NCBI GenBank assembly: GCA_023052935.1
Contig: CM041292.1
Coordinates: 26,928,954 to 26,992,953, forward strand
Direction: 5' to 3'
DNA length: 64,000 nucleotides
Origin: Piezodorus guildinii
Taxonomy: Eukaryota > Arthropoda > Insecta > Hemiptera > Pentatomidae
How positions within the stretch are numbered: the stretch's first letter is position 1; each line of letters starts with the position of its first letter. The translations under genes were made by a program, and so were the position numbers. The notes under the pieces are model-generated. The model saw nothing but the letters and a program-made list of their open reading frames with translations. It was not told where the DNA came from and did not search any database. Shown piece after piece: positions 22,018 through 34,600 of the stretch.

Positions 22018-25000
22018 ATTTTCTTTTCTGCAGGTAAACATAGCGAGATGGATGAATAATATTTACTTCAAAATATCATAATTACTTTTTCAGCATTAAT
22101 TTTAACTAGTGAGGTAAGTAAAAGTTGTGTGTTGGGTACACCAGATTTTTTTTTTTGGATGGTATTCTAATGTTGATTCTAATATGATGGCTAGCCTGCC
22201 TAACACAATAATTTAATAATTAATATTTATTTTTATTTTATAATTAGTTTTTGTTATTTAAATGGACATATTACAATAAATATATCGTTTTAAGCACAAT
22301 ATTCTAATATAAATTGTTAAAATAAATTTGTGGCAAAGACATACACGGCAGGAAGCAAAAGGCACAAGGACAGACTTGATTAAGACGTCCCTTAAGTGGG
22401 TTAGCCACTCCCAGCTCAATCTGAGAGATGCCTTCAGACAATTTCCTTCACTCCTCTCAATTTCCTGATCTCGCCGGTAATCATCGCCCCCTGGTGCCTT
22501 TTCATTCTTCAAATTCAAAATTTTTCTTGAACGGTGAGGTAAAATGCAAAGGTGATTTGAATAAAATATATATCTTAACGTTTATACAGTTCTGAGAGTA
22601 AAATAATATAATACATAAGAAAGGCTAATAATTGTTAGAATAACAATAAGATACGGAAGGAAAATCTAAGATTTTTGAAAAAACTACTGTTATTACCAAA
22701 AAGAAATCTGGAGGGCGCATCAAAACAACTTTCTCTTACTCCTTTACTTGTAATACATTAAAATTTTAGAGTGAAAGTAACATTAAGAAAAATAAATAAC
22801 CCCTGAAGAGTCTTGGTCTCGGAACATATAGAGATTCTTATTTTTTTTAAGCCAATGGTCGTGCAATGAGGTGATTAAGCCAAGATCACACTCAGAAAGA
22901 TATGTAATACACTATTGGAAAATCAAAAAATTTAGAAATGCTAATTTAGAAAAACTAATATATAATAAAACTTTATTTATTACATAAGTTCATATTAGTA
23001 GAAGATATTATAAGGTGAGAAGATATTATAACAAAAACAATAATCTTAAATTACTGTATTTAATAATTTAGGCTTTCAGGCTATTTTTAGAGATTACTAT
23101 GGGAATTATATAAAATTTATTTAAAAATGTTTAATGTTACTTTAAGTATTTACTCAAATATTTTCAGATAAATTCTGATTAGTTACCATTGTTACTTTCC
23201 CTATTTAGATTTAATTAATATCGTACAGGCTCTTGATCACCATTTTACATTCCCTCCAAAGAACAGCATAACCAAGGATTTTTTACTCCCTTTAAAAAAA
23301 ATCCTAAAGCCATTTTCCAGGTTTGAACCTGTGACCTTGGGCATATGATACTTTTATACTGTTAAGATACTTTTTTCTGCTTTAATTGGTTCTCAAATTC
23401 TTTCATAGTCCATATTTATCATTTTCTTATTAATATTAACAAGAAGAAATGATTAACTCTTTCCAAATCAACAAAATTAAAGCCACTTTAGAGGAAGAAA
23501 TTTATAAAATAAAAGAAAAGAATTTTTTTAACCTTTTTTCTGTAAAACTTGTTTCTTTAGTGTAAAAAACATTCATAGTAATTTGGTTAATCGCTATTCT
23601 TAACCCATTAAATTATGTTCTTAATAGTACATCAAATATATTTACTATTATTATAATTTTTATGTTAATTTATTATTGTCATTTTTCTGTATTCATCTTC
23701 AAGTGTTTTTTCTGTTTCATTTTTTACATATGTTGTTATACCCTTATTTTATAATAATTTTTTTTTTTTATCTATCTTATTAGCCATGATTGATGATTCA
23801 CAAGGTCTGAAACATTATTAAAACAATAATATGTTAACAACTCTTTTTATTGTTTTCTTTTTGACTGGCACCCAGACTATTTTTCTCTAAATTTCCTAAT
23901 AGCCAACTATTGTACATTAAGAAATAAAATATATTGGACAAATATTCATAATTCTGTGCTAACAAGAAACATATTGATAACTTTGGATATCAACAATACA
24001 CAATGAGATATACATACCCATTGAATCTTGCCTCATTCCGGACGTCATGTTGGTGGCTGTATGGCTCATAGAGAATGGTTGGCTCATTGATGGATAGCTC
24101 GCAGCGCTCATCTGAAATATAAAATTTACTGAAAAAAGATTGAATATGCAATAGAACACTTATGAAAAAAAAAAAAAAATCATTTTAAATTGAAATAATG
24201 AACAGGAGTAAGGCTAATTTAAAAACAAAATATAAAGAAAAAAAAAACCTAAATTAATTAAAAACCTGAAGGGTTATTTGGTCAATTATATATATATAGT
24301 ACTGTTTCTAGGTCAACAACCATGCAAGAAGGTGATTAAACCAAGGTCATGCTTAGCTGCTAGGTTATTCTCCCAATTTTCATGTTTTCCAACCCGAGAC
24401 GTGGGGAACAATAATCTAGTTTTCTATCATCTCGAACAAGCTGCTCCTTTTTATTATAGAGTTTATCAATTTATAAGCTTAGATTACATCCTTATTCTAC
24501 TCCTGTTATAGTTGTATGCATCTTGAGTGTAGCAAAATATGTTACTTCTAATATAATCCACTCAACATATTAAAAACTAGAGACCGGTTTTATGTACAGT
24601 GAAAAAAAAAGATGGTTACGCAACTTGAAAAACTCAAGGTAAACTTTACAGAAAAACAAATAACAATAATCTTCAATATATACATAAGAGGAGATAGAAT
24701 ATAACTGAATTAGAAATAGCTTAGGACTAATATTGGCAACACCATAAACTATTATTATAGTTTTAAACATCTAAAAAAATAAAACAATATGAATGAAATA
24801 TCAATTAAATTTTATATCTAGATCCCAATAACCGAAGTCAATCATCCGATATATAATTCCATTAATTTATGTTTCTCTTAATAATTTAATTAAGAGAAAT
24901 ATAAATATTGCAATATGTACATAGGTATCTCATTACATATGTAAGATGAGTTAACAGCTTGAAATATTCAATTTAATGCATTTAAAATTATCTAATGTAA

Positions 25001-28000
25001 CTAAAAAAGTGTAAACGAACAATTTAATGCAAACCAAAATCAAAATCGTGTAATTTAGACCAAAATGTACATTTCATTTAACATTAAATTATAAAATATT
25101 GATTAATGGATTAGCTGTTAGGGGGTTTGAAGCCGATATAGGCAAGCAAATAGGATTGTTTACTTTATTTATTTACTGAAGGAATAAGTCCGGGTGGCGG
25201 TCATTAAATGAAACAACTGAATAGTTTCAACTATTTTATTGTTTGCCGTTTCGACCCCCATTGTGGGTCATCATCAGGGCGTCTGGTAGGCGAGTGGAAA
25301 CTGGTTTCCACTGTTCAGTTTCCACTCGCCTACCAGACGCCCTGATGATGACCCACAATGGGGGTCGAAACGTTGGCAAACAATAAAATAGTTGAAACTA
25401 TTCAGTTGTTTCATTTAATGACCGCCACCCGGACTAATTCCTTCAGTAATTCTCAACGGTCAATTAATTATATCCACAATTTATTTATTTACAATATGAT
25501 TAGACATTTATGAGACAAATTTTATGTTTGGTCCTTTTTTTTTATTCTTGCCTGCTCACATCCTTGATTAACCAACGAAGAAAATGTTTTCTTGAGAATT
25601 TAAAACCTAACAGTAATAGCTGATTGAAATATCTGAATATTCTTATAAATATTAAAATTTAATTTTGTGGATGACGTTTTGTGACACTTAATTTCCTATT
25701 GTAGGGGTTCGACTTCTTGACCATCTGAAAATTTTTCTCTTTTTTGAATTGTTAACACTTCTTTTTTTTGTCTGTTAACATCATGTAGATATATTTGAGT
25801 TTTTCTGATAAACAAAATTTGATTTTCCTCCTTAACCATTAAAAATCTAACTATGAGTCATATGAACTTTTTTGGTTCCACTTGAGGTGTAGTGTCTGCT
25901 TCCACAACATGACTAAGCATTTATGAGACATTCTCAACGTACTTAACACAAGAACCCTTAATTGGCTGTAGAGGTACAGGTTCTTTTTGTTATTTTTAAT
26001 TTTTCTTTTAACTTCAGTATTCAACCTTAGGATCACAGAGTTGCAGTGATCTACTGCTCTATCCACTAGACCATGCCACTCTATCAAAATTAAACAAAAG
26101 TTTCATTAACATTATTATAGTGTTAGCTAGTTACCTGTGGATATCTATTGATGGTATTTGGATGAGGGTATGGTTGGTACCCCCGAGTAGCTGTTGGGTA
26201 GATGTTGCGCATCATGGCCCCATTGCAGGTTGGCAGAACTGAAGGTGCAAGTGCTTTTTGGAGCTGCTTTTCCTGCTTCCGATACTTCGCTCTCCTATTC
26301 TGGAACCATACCTGCAAAAAACAAAAAAAGTAATTTAATTAATTAATAAACTAAATAAATATAATGGAAACATGTACTCAGTAATTTTATCTAGTTCTCA
26401 AACATGGTCTACTACAAGTAAAAACTATGATTAACTTAAATTTTCTATAAGCCTATTAAGTATTAGAAGAAGAGACCGAAAAGTGCAAAATCAAGTACAA
26501 TTTAAAAGTAAACAAAAAGAGGCAATTCTACTTCATGGAGGTGGGCTAGTAATGTGGCCAGGACTGGTTCAAGAAGATGGTTCAAAACCAGAAGGGAACA
26601 GATTCTAAAAGAACACAAGAGATGGTGAGTAAGACTACTGACAAGATGAAGAGAAGAGATAGGGCAGATGGTTGGGTTATTCTTGCTAGAAACAGGGATT
26701 AAAGTAATAAAAATAACACTTTAATTATATAGTTAATTTAAGTAATACACATTTAGAGAAAATATTTTATTTTGAAAATGACAAGGAAAGAATAGCCAAC
26801 ACATTGAAATGTAGCAACAAAACTGAAAAATATGCCACATTTAATTCCTTCATAGGCTATCATGAGATTTATTGGTTCTTCACATAATGCAAAGTAAACT
26901 TGTGGATGAAACATTATATTCCTCCTAAAGCTTACTTAAAAAAAAACAACAGCATACTTTGAATGAAATTAAGACCTTCGTTTGTTTTTAGTATTAATTC
27001 AATGTCACTTGTGCTCCTGTGGCTCATTGGGCGATGCTACAGTTGGAGTAATTTGACTAATCAGGTTTAATTAGGATAGTGATCTTTAATCACACCATTT
27101 TACGCCCCTTCTGAAAGACAGCATAACCAAGGATTTTGGACTCCCTTTAAAAAATCCTAGGGCCATCACCCAGACATAGAAGACTATTACACAAAGCCAT
27201 TATACCACACTTTATTTGAAGTATTGATCATGTATTATTGACAGTAGTAGTAAAATATTGACAGTAGCATTAATTATTTCATTGTTTTTAATTTCTGCAT
27301 GCTATGGTCCCACTAAAGATAAAAAAAAATCTCAAAATATTGTATTCAGTCAAAAATTTCGGCTAAGTTATAATCTTGAGCAACACCGACCGAGCTAGAG
27401 CATGTCAAAAAAGCCAAAACACAAAAATTCAGGCAAATCGAGACTTATTTTTATTTAAATCAATATAGTTCCTAAACGTTAAGTCCAGACAGATTATGAA
27501 CAAAAAATATTAAATTTAATCCGAGCTAAACCAAGAGAGCTAGAACGTGTAGTGTGAATTTTTTAGGGTAGATAAAAAAAAAGTTACACAATGTAGGTAA
27601 AGTGTTACTTTTGTTATTCAAAACAATATCCCTCTTGATCCCAGAGACAAATGTTGTATAACAAAAAAATCTTCCCCATTAAATTACTGATGTGGAACCT
27701 GTCAGAAAATTGTTGATTCGATCAACACCAACAGAGATAGAGGGTGTAAAAAGAAAAGCAACAACACTAAAAAAATGTAGACAAAACATAAGTATTTTCA
27801 TTCAAAGCATTATACCTCCTGAACGGTAGTGACAAAACGTTGTGTCCAGGAATAACTTCAAATTTTCAATGAGAGCAACACCATGACAGAGCGTGTCAAT
27901 AAAGCCTCAACACTAAATAAATGTAATAAAACGACAAATGTTATTTTATTATTATTACAGCTCTACAACCCAAGCGTTGAGTCTTGGCCTGCTCAAGCAT

Positions 28001-31000
28001 TGACCGCCAGTCAGTTTTATCCGAGTTTATTAGGAGTCCCATACGTGCTGCTGCTACCTCCTGCCTGACTCCTTCCAGCAATATGCAGATCGTCCGCATG
28101 TCCAAGCACTTGAACAAATCTGTTTTGAAGTGTCCCACTGGTCTGGATACTAGAGTTCCTCACAACCGTCTCAAGAGCCAAGTTAAACACGAGGCATGCC
28201 AAACCATCTCCTTGTCGAACTCTAGTCCCGGTGTTAAAGCTTCTTGAGAGATTCCCGAACATTCGCTCGTAGCACAGCTTATCCTCCATTGTCATGCATG
28301 TGAGTCTAACTAGTTTAGGAGGTATCTGCATATTGGTCATAGCTTTGTAGACCTCATTCCTCTTTACAGAATCATATGCTTGTTGGAAGCCCACAAACAT
28401 ATGAAGCGTGCTAATTCTGTACTTTCTAGTTTTCTCAAGAAGCAGACGGAAAGTGAAGATTTGGTCTTTTGTCGATCTGCCTGATCTGAAACCACTGTGA
28501 TATTTTCCTGGTATTATCGACAGATGTAATTTAACAAAAAATATTCTCCTCTAAATTTCTGACATTAGAACTGTCATCAAATTTTCGATATGAGAAACAC
28601 CAACAAAACTAGAGCACCTCAAACTGAGGGTGAAAAATCGCTACACAGTTTAAGTTACGAACCCCTAACAAAAAAACATGTCAAAAAGTGTAAATTTCTC
28701 CCTGAATGGGAAAAACAACAGATCATTGATATATCTATCTGTAATCCAACACTTTTTTCCAGTTAGGAAGAAATTGAGATTACGCCCGTCCGTCAGGAAG
28801 TACAAAATGTAAGGAAAGAAAGAAATGATGTAAAACAAAAATTACTTTTAACCATGTACATTTAGACTTCAAACCATTGCATACGGTTTCCATATGAATA
28901 TAGTAATAAAAATGTCGGCAAAATGAGGATGTTACATTAATGAGGATGAAAAAAATGTTACAAAAAATATATAAATTTATGATCTATTAAATTTTTGTAT
29001 AAATAAAAAATTATAATTCAATGATTAATATAATTATATAAAGAAAAAAAAAACGAAATCCAGGAAGAAATATAGTCGTGGTTAAAGACGGGAAAAACGT
29101 ATTATTCATTCGAGAAATTACTTAGCTCCTGGCTTTTATAAAAAACTTAAAGGTTAGAATTTATAAAACTCTCATTCTCCCGGCGGTTCTATACGGATGT
29201 GAAACATGGTCGACTACTTTGAATAATGAACAACGCATTAAGGTAATTCGAGAATAAGGCGTAAAATATTTGGTCCTAAGAGAGATGAATGGTGAATTCA
29301 GAAAGTTGTTTAAGTAAGTGAAAATGGAAAAGGGAGCTAAATGGACCCAACCGCTCAGGGGAATGTGCCTAATGAATTTAATTAATTGAGATGACAATTG
29401 TATAATAGAGGTTAATAATTGTAGCAAAAATAGGCGAATGTTTTGTTTTTGTTTTTTTTTTCACCTCTACTGCGCCTTTGAAGGCTATACGGGGGTTTCT
29501 CGGGCTAGGGGTATGAGGGCGGGGGATATATGCTAAAATAAAAGCCTCCCCCACAGACCGAGACTAGAACTTGTGATTATTTTGTTCCAAGTTTTAGTTT
29601 TCTGTTGCTAGGCAACGCGTGTTGAAAGCAACGCGCGCTAACCTACTCAGCCACCCCACCACCCAAAATCGGCGAATCGTAAGTTTTGAGGGGAAGAGAG
29701 GAGGATCCCGATTGGTTAGACCGCAACATGTTAACATTATTTGACAAGATATATTCTCTTCCCCTCACAACTTGATCCCCAATGGCTTCCTACATCTGAA
29801 TAGCTTGGTCAAAACTTATCTACCTTCGTCCTTTATGATTGCTTAAAGTTAAACCATTGGAATCCCGTCTATTTAATTTATTTTGCATTATCCAGAGGGC
29901 ATTACAAATATTTAGTCCATTCAGTGCTAGAAAAATAATTTGGTTAAAGTTTCAATATTTCAAAATGTCATACTTGGCATTTAAGATGAAAAATGATGAA
30001 ATATTTCTTAATAAAATTAATTCTAAATGTAGAATTCAGATGTTTATGGTTATTATTATTTAATTAATTTTTATATCTATTCTTGTTAATTTATGTTTAG
30101 TCTGATCTCGGTGGCCTTGGGCTTAAAAGGTTATTAATTTGGATGAATCTGTGTAACATTTGATAGTGTCGGCATCCTGAGATGGTGTGTGTAGCTGATA
30201 ATCTTTTCGATTTTTCTCTATCTTCAATAATAACCGAGTTTTGCAGGAATTACATCTATTATAATTTGTGGCTTGAATATATAATTCAATTTTTTTTTTA
30301 ATCTTTTTTTTTTATGGATATTGCGCTTTACTGAATCTAAAACTCTTAACATATTTTTCCTTATCTTACAAAGAACTGAACTATGGGCTTAACTATGGTA
30401 AAATTTTAAGTTTTTTCTTTTCGTCTTTCTCTTTTTTATAATTATTCGAAATTTATTTGTTAAAAAGACTACTAAAATTTTTTCTCTATCTTCGAAATAA
30501 TGAGTACAATATATATATATATATAAATTATATATGAATATATATATATATATATATATATTTTATAATATATAGGCAAGATTTCAATTTTTTATTTATA
30601 ACTGATTCTAAAAGTCTGTACATGTTCTTTCTTCTCTATCTTCAAAATTAACTGAGCTATGAGCATTTATGAGTAAAATTTCAATTTTATCATTTTTTTT
30701 ATCTTTTTAATAATTATTCGCATTTTGTTTTTTGTTAAAAAACACTAATAAGGTTTTTCTCTATCTTCAAAAATAACTGAGTTATTGAATTAAATCAATT
30801 TAATCGGCCTCCATTTTTAAAATAACCAGCTGATATCATGTCTAGATGTTAGGATCATCGTTGCATGCCTTAATATTTCAAAAAAATTGATCCAGTAGTT
30901 TCGGAGAAATGCCGAGGACGGCGGACAAACGGATTTTTAAAAAATCGCTATCCGTGTTCTACGCATCATGAAACATAAGGCCTCAAATTTCAAGGGAGAG

Positions 31001-31606
31001 AAGGGGGTTATTTTTGGTCCATTACAAAGGTTTATTATTGAAAATAACAAAACAAACAAAAACAACAACAACAAAACAAAACAACAACAAACAAAAAAAA
31101 AACTGTAGACCAACATCTAAAAGACGTACCCATGTTAAAAAACGCTGCAAATTATTACACAATGGTTTAATATTTCCAAATAACAATATAAGGGTTGGTT
31201 GGTTGGTTTTTAAAATTTTAATGGCACAAAACATCGCGGTGATCAGTGCCAGATATATTCATTTTATAGAAGATTAATTTAAGATAAATAGTATAAGTTA
31301 AAATATTAAAAGAGATATTCATTAAAAGATATTATAATATATGTATAATTCTACTTGAGATAAATGAATGTTAGATAGTATTCAAGTGAAAAGAATAAAT
31401 AAATAAATAATAAATAAATAAAATAAAAAATAATAATTATAAATAAAGATAAAAAACAAGTAGATAAAATAGATAATAATAAAAATAAATAAGTAATAGT
31501 AATACATTAATATTTAATTGAAAAATAAAGTAATAAATATAATTATTAGAAAAGTAATTACAAAAATAAGTAAAATAAAATATAATAGAAAAAAAAAAAC
31601 ATAAAT

Positions 31607-31643
<37 letters not shown>

Positions 31644-34600
31644 TAAATAATAATTTAAGTCCAAAGAAAACAATAGTAGTTCAAATAAGCTTGTAAAAAT
31701 CCATTTGAGAGAGGAGACACATTAATTCATCAATCCTTTTTCCATTGTTTCCCAAAGCCTCGGCGACGTTGCTTGGTATTCTATGTTTGTTCAGCTGCCT
31801 GATGTAGAAGGAACATTCTTCAAAAATATGAGCTATGGTCAAGGTTCCCCTGCAATGCTTGCATCTGGGGGACAATTCTTTTGATATTATGTGCCCATGC
31901 GTTAGCCGTGTGTGTCCGATTCTCAGGCGGGCCAGGACCACCTCCTCTCTACGGTCGGTGCGACTTGAGGTTTTCCAAGGTTTTACCTCTTTCTTAATCG
32001 CTTTGAGCTTACTTGGATAGCAATATAAGTGTATAACTAAAAATAACAAATAAGGGTATAACTGTTTATATGGCTGTTGATAGGCAATTAAAGTATGAAA
32101 AGCACTAATTCAAAGCATTTTATCATACCACTATTTCAAAACGCAATATCTAAGCTAGTTATTAACCAAATTCAATTATTCTTTTTTCGTTTGATCCAAA
32201 ATTTAATTCTCTATCAAATGGCACTAAAAGCGATTTTTTAAAAAAATTATCGGGATTTGATGATTATAACACTCTATACACATTTTTCTCTATTATCAAA
32301 AATAACTGAGTTATGAGCGTATTTATGTGTAACATTTCAATTTTTTTTTTTCATTTCTTTTTTCACTTTTATAAAATTATTCGTAATTTTTTTATTAAAA
32401 ACACTTATAATTTTTTTTTCTATCTTCAAAAATAACTGAGTTATTGAATAAATTCCTTATAATCGGCCGCCATTTTAAAACTAACCAGCTGATATCAAAG
32501 TCTAGGTTTTAGGATCATCGTTGAATGGACTAGTATTTTTGTGGCGAATTTTAAAAAAAATTGGTCCAGTAGATTCGGAGAAATGTCATGAACGGCGGAC
32601 AAACGGATTTTCTTTTATTCGTTATTCGGAATCTACGCATCTTGAAACGTAAGCTCTCAAATTTTGAGCAGGGGTAATTTTTTTTTTTTTTGGTCGATTA
32701 CAAAGGTTGATTATTGAAAATAATTAACCAAAACCAATATTAATACACTTGATCAGTCTCCCCCGCCTGCAGACTTAAGGATCAACAAATACAACAAAAT
32801 GCACAATCACATAAACGGCAATTAACTTCACGATCAAATTGTATTCCGCCCAAGAGCAGTAAGGATTTTTTTAAATTGGTTGTATGAAGAATGTTGAGGA
32901 TTGTAGATTAGATTTGGCCTTGGAAGAGCAGCTGGTGAGATATTACAAGAAGCCTAGAAGAGACTGATCTGTATTCCGGCCATCGGCGCTCTATAAAGTA
33001 TTCCCGAGGGGTGCCTTCGCCAGTCTGGGGTAGTCTGCAATTCTATCGTCATGGCAGCCTCCAACGTCATTAGTCCGTCTCAGTTTAGGGTAAAAGTGGT
33101 AGTGATAAAATAGAAGTTTACAAATTAATTCATCCACGTTTTGACGGATGATAGGTCATTAATTTCGATTTGGATGCCACTGCATGGAATAAAGTAAAAT
33201 CTGGATAAACGAAAACAAAAAAGTTGTATTATCCTGGGACTAAAGTCCCTTAAGAATAAAAATAAAATACAGGTTTGATGACCGGAACCAGTGTGGTCAG
33301 ATATTTGAACACCACAAGCTAAAACTTTTTTATTTTATTGAAATTTACAACTGTATATTATAATACATGAAATACATTATAATACATGAAAAAGATGAAG
33401 ATAAACCGCCCTTTGGTAGCACTCAGGTAGTGAATCTAAACAAGATGATCACGAGGCCATCCTCTTTTCAGACGCATCGGCGGATTGTCAGGAAGGCAAC
33501 ATATGGATTAATTAAGGTCTTTGTAGATGATTTTATTCGTGACAAAGTGAGGAGCGTTAAGGATTTAGCCAAGGATTTTGGATTGTAAAGATAGAGTTTG
33601 ATGGTTCAGTAGAGCCCCAAAGCTAATCTCCGTAGTCCAGATAGGCCTCATGATTGTCATGTTTTAAGTAGTTAGTTAAGTGAAAGGTTAGAGCGTCTGT
33701 CTAGTAAATTTTGAAGAAACCAGAATCAGCGAGCAGTTTCTTGTCTTTTCAGTCTTGTAGGCGGATTCCATGTAAGACATTAGTCAAGCAGGAGTCCTAA
33801 ATAGCGAATCTGTTCAACGGCGCGAATATCAGTAAAGGGCACTGTAGGGCAGGATGTCATAGGTTTTCGATGAAAAGCTAAAACTAAAATAATAAATTGA
33901 GGTTGTAAAATAATGCTCAAATAAAAAATTAGGCTAAAATAAACAAACAAAATTAGATAGTTGATGGGAGATAATTAAAATAATAGAATAACACAGCAAA
34001 ATTGGTATTTCTAGCAATTGGATTTTGAGGTTACTGTCTGGTTGATTGGGGAAGGAAAAGGTGTTTGAAAAGGAGCAATTTAAAGGTGGAAACGGTTCGT
34101 GCATGACGGATCTCAGGAGGGATAGAATTCAAAACAGAGGAAGATTGAGAAGGACTTTTCAAACGCAGCAGTACGGTGTAGAAGAGGACAGAGGTCAGAA
34201 ATACGGATCTGGTAGAATGGGACTGGATTAAAGATTTACAGTGAAGGATTTGGAAGATATAACTGGCACGCTGAGTTCTGATAACCTGGTAGAGGAAGGA
34301 AGCTAGGAAATACTGTCATCTGTAACGAGGACAGGGCCACCTTAACTGGGCGTAATACAGGGATATATTGTGTGTCTGTGGTGATCCCGAATAATAATCG
34401 TATTGAAAAGTTCATAATACGCTTGAGTTACGCTTGACACCACACAACAGTAGTCAATGTGGGGAAAGACGAGGGAGGAAACAGGAGTTTACGAGTATTA
34501 AATTAAGGCCGCACTACGCAGTGAAACAAAAGTTAGGTGAAAATTCGTGAAAGCGAGGTATTGTGAGAGTTCACGAAAGCAGCAGGAGAATAGGAAGGCA

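Noticed and set aside
27984..28247. 87-codon plus-strand frame
   Set aside because: Shadow of the LINE-D reverse transcriptase on the minus strand.
33367..33588. 73-codon plus-strand protein
   Set aside because: It is antisense to the 3' end of a LINE-B copy whose minus-strand motifs align with 21600-21870.
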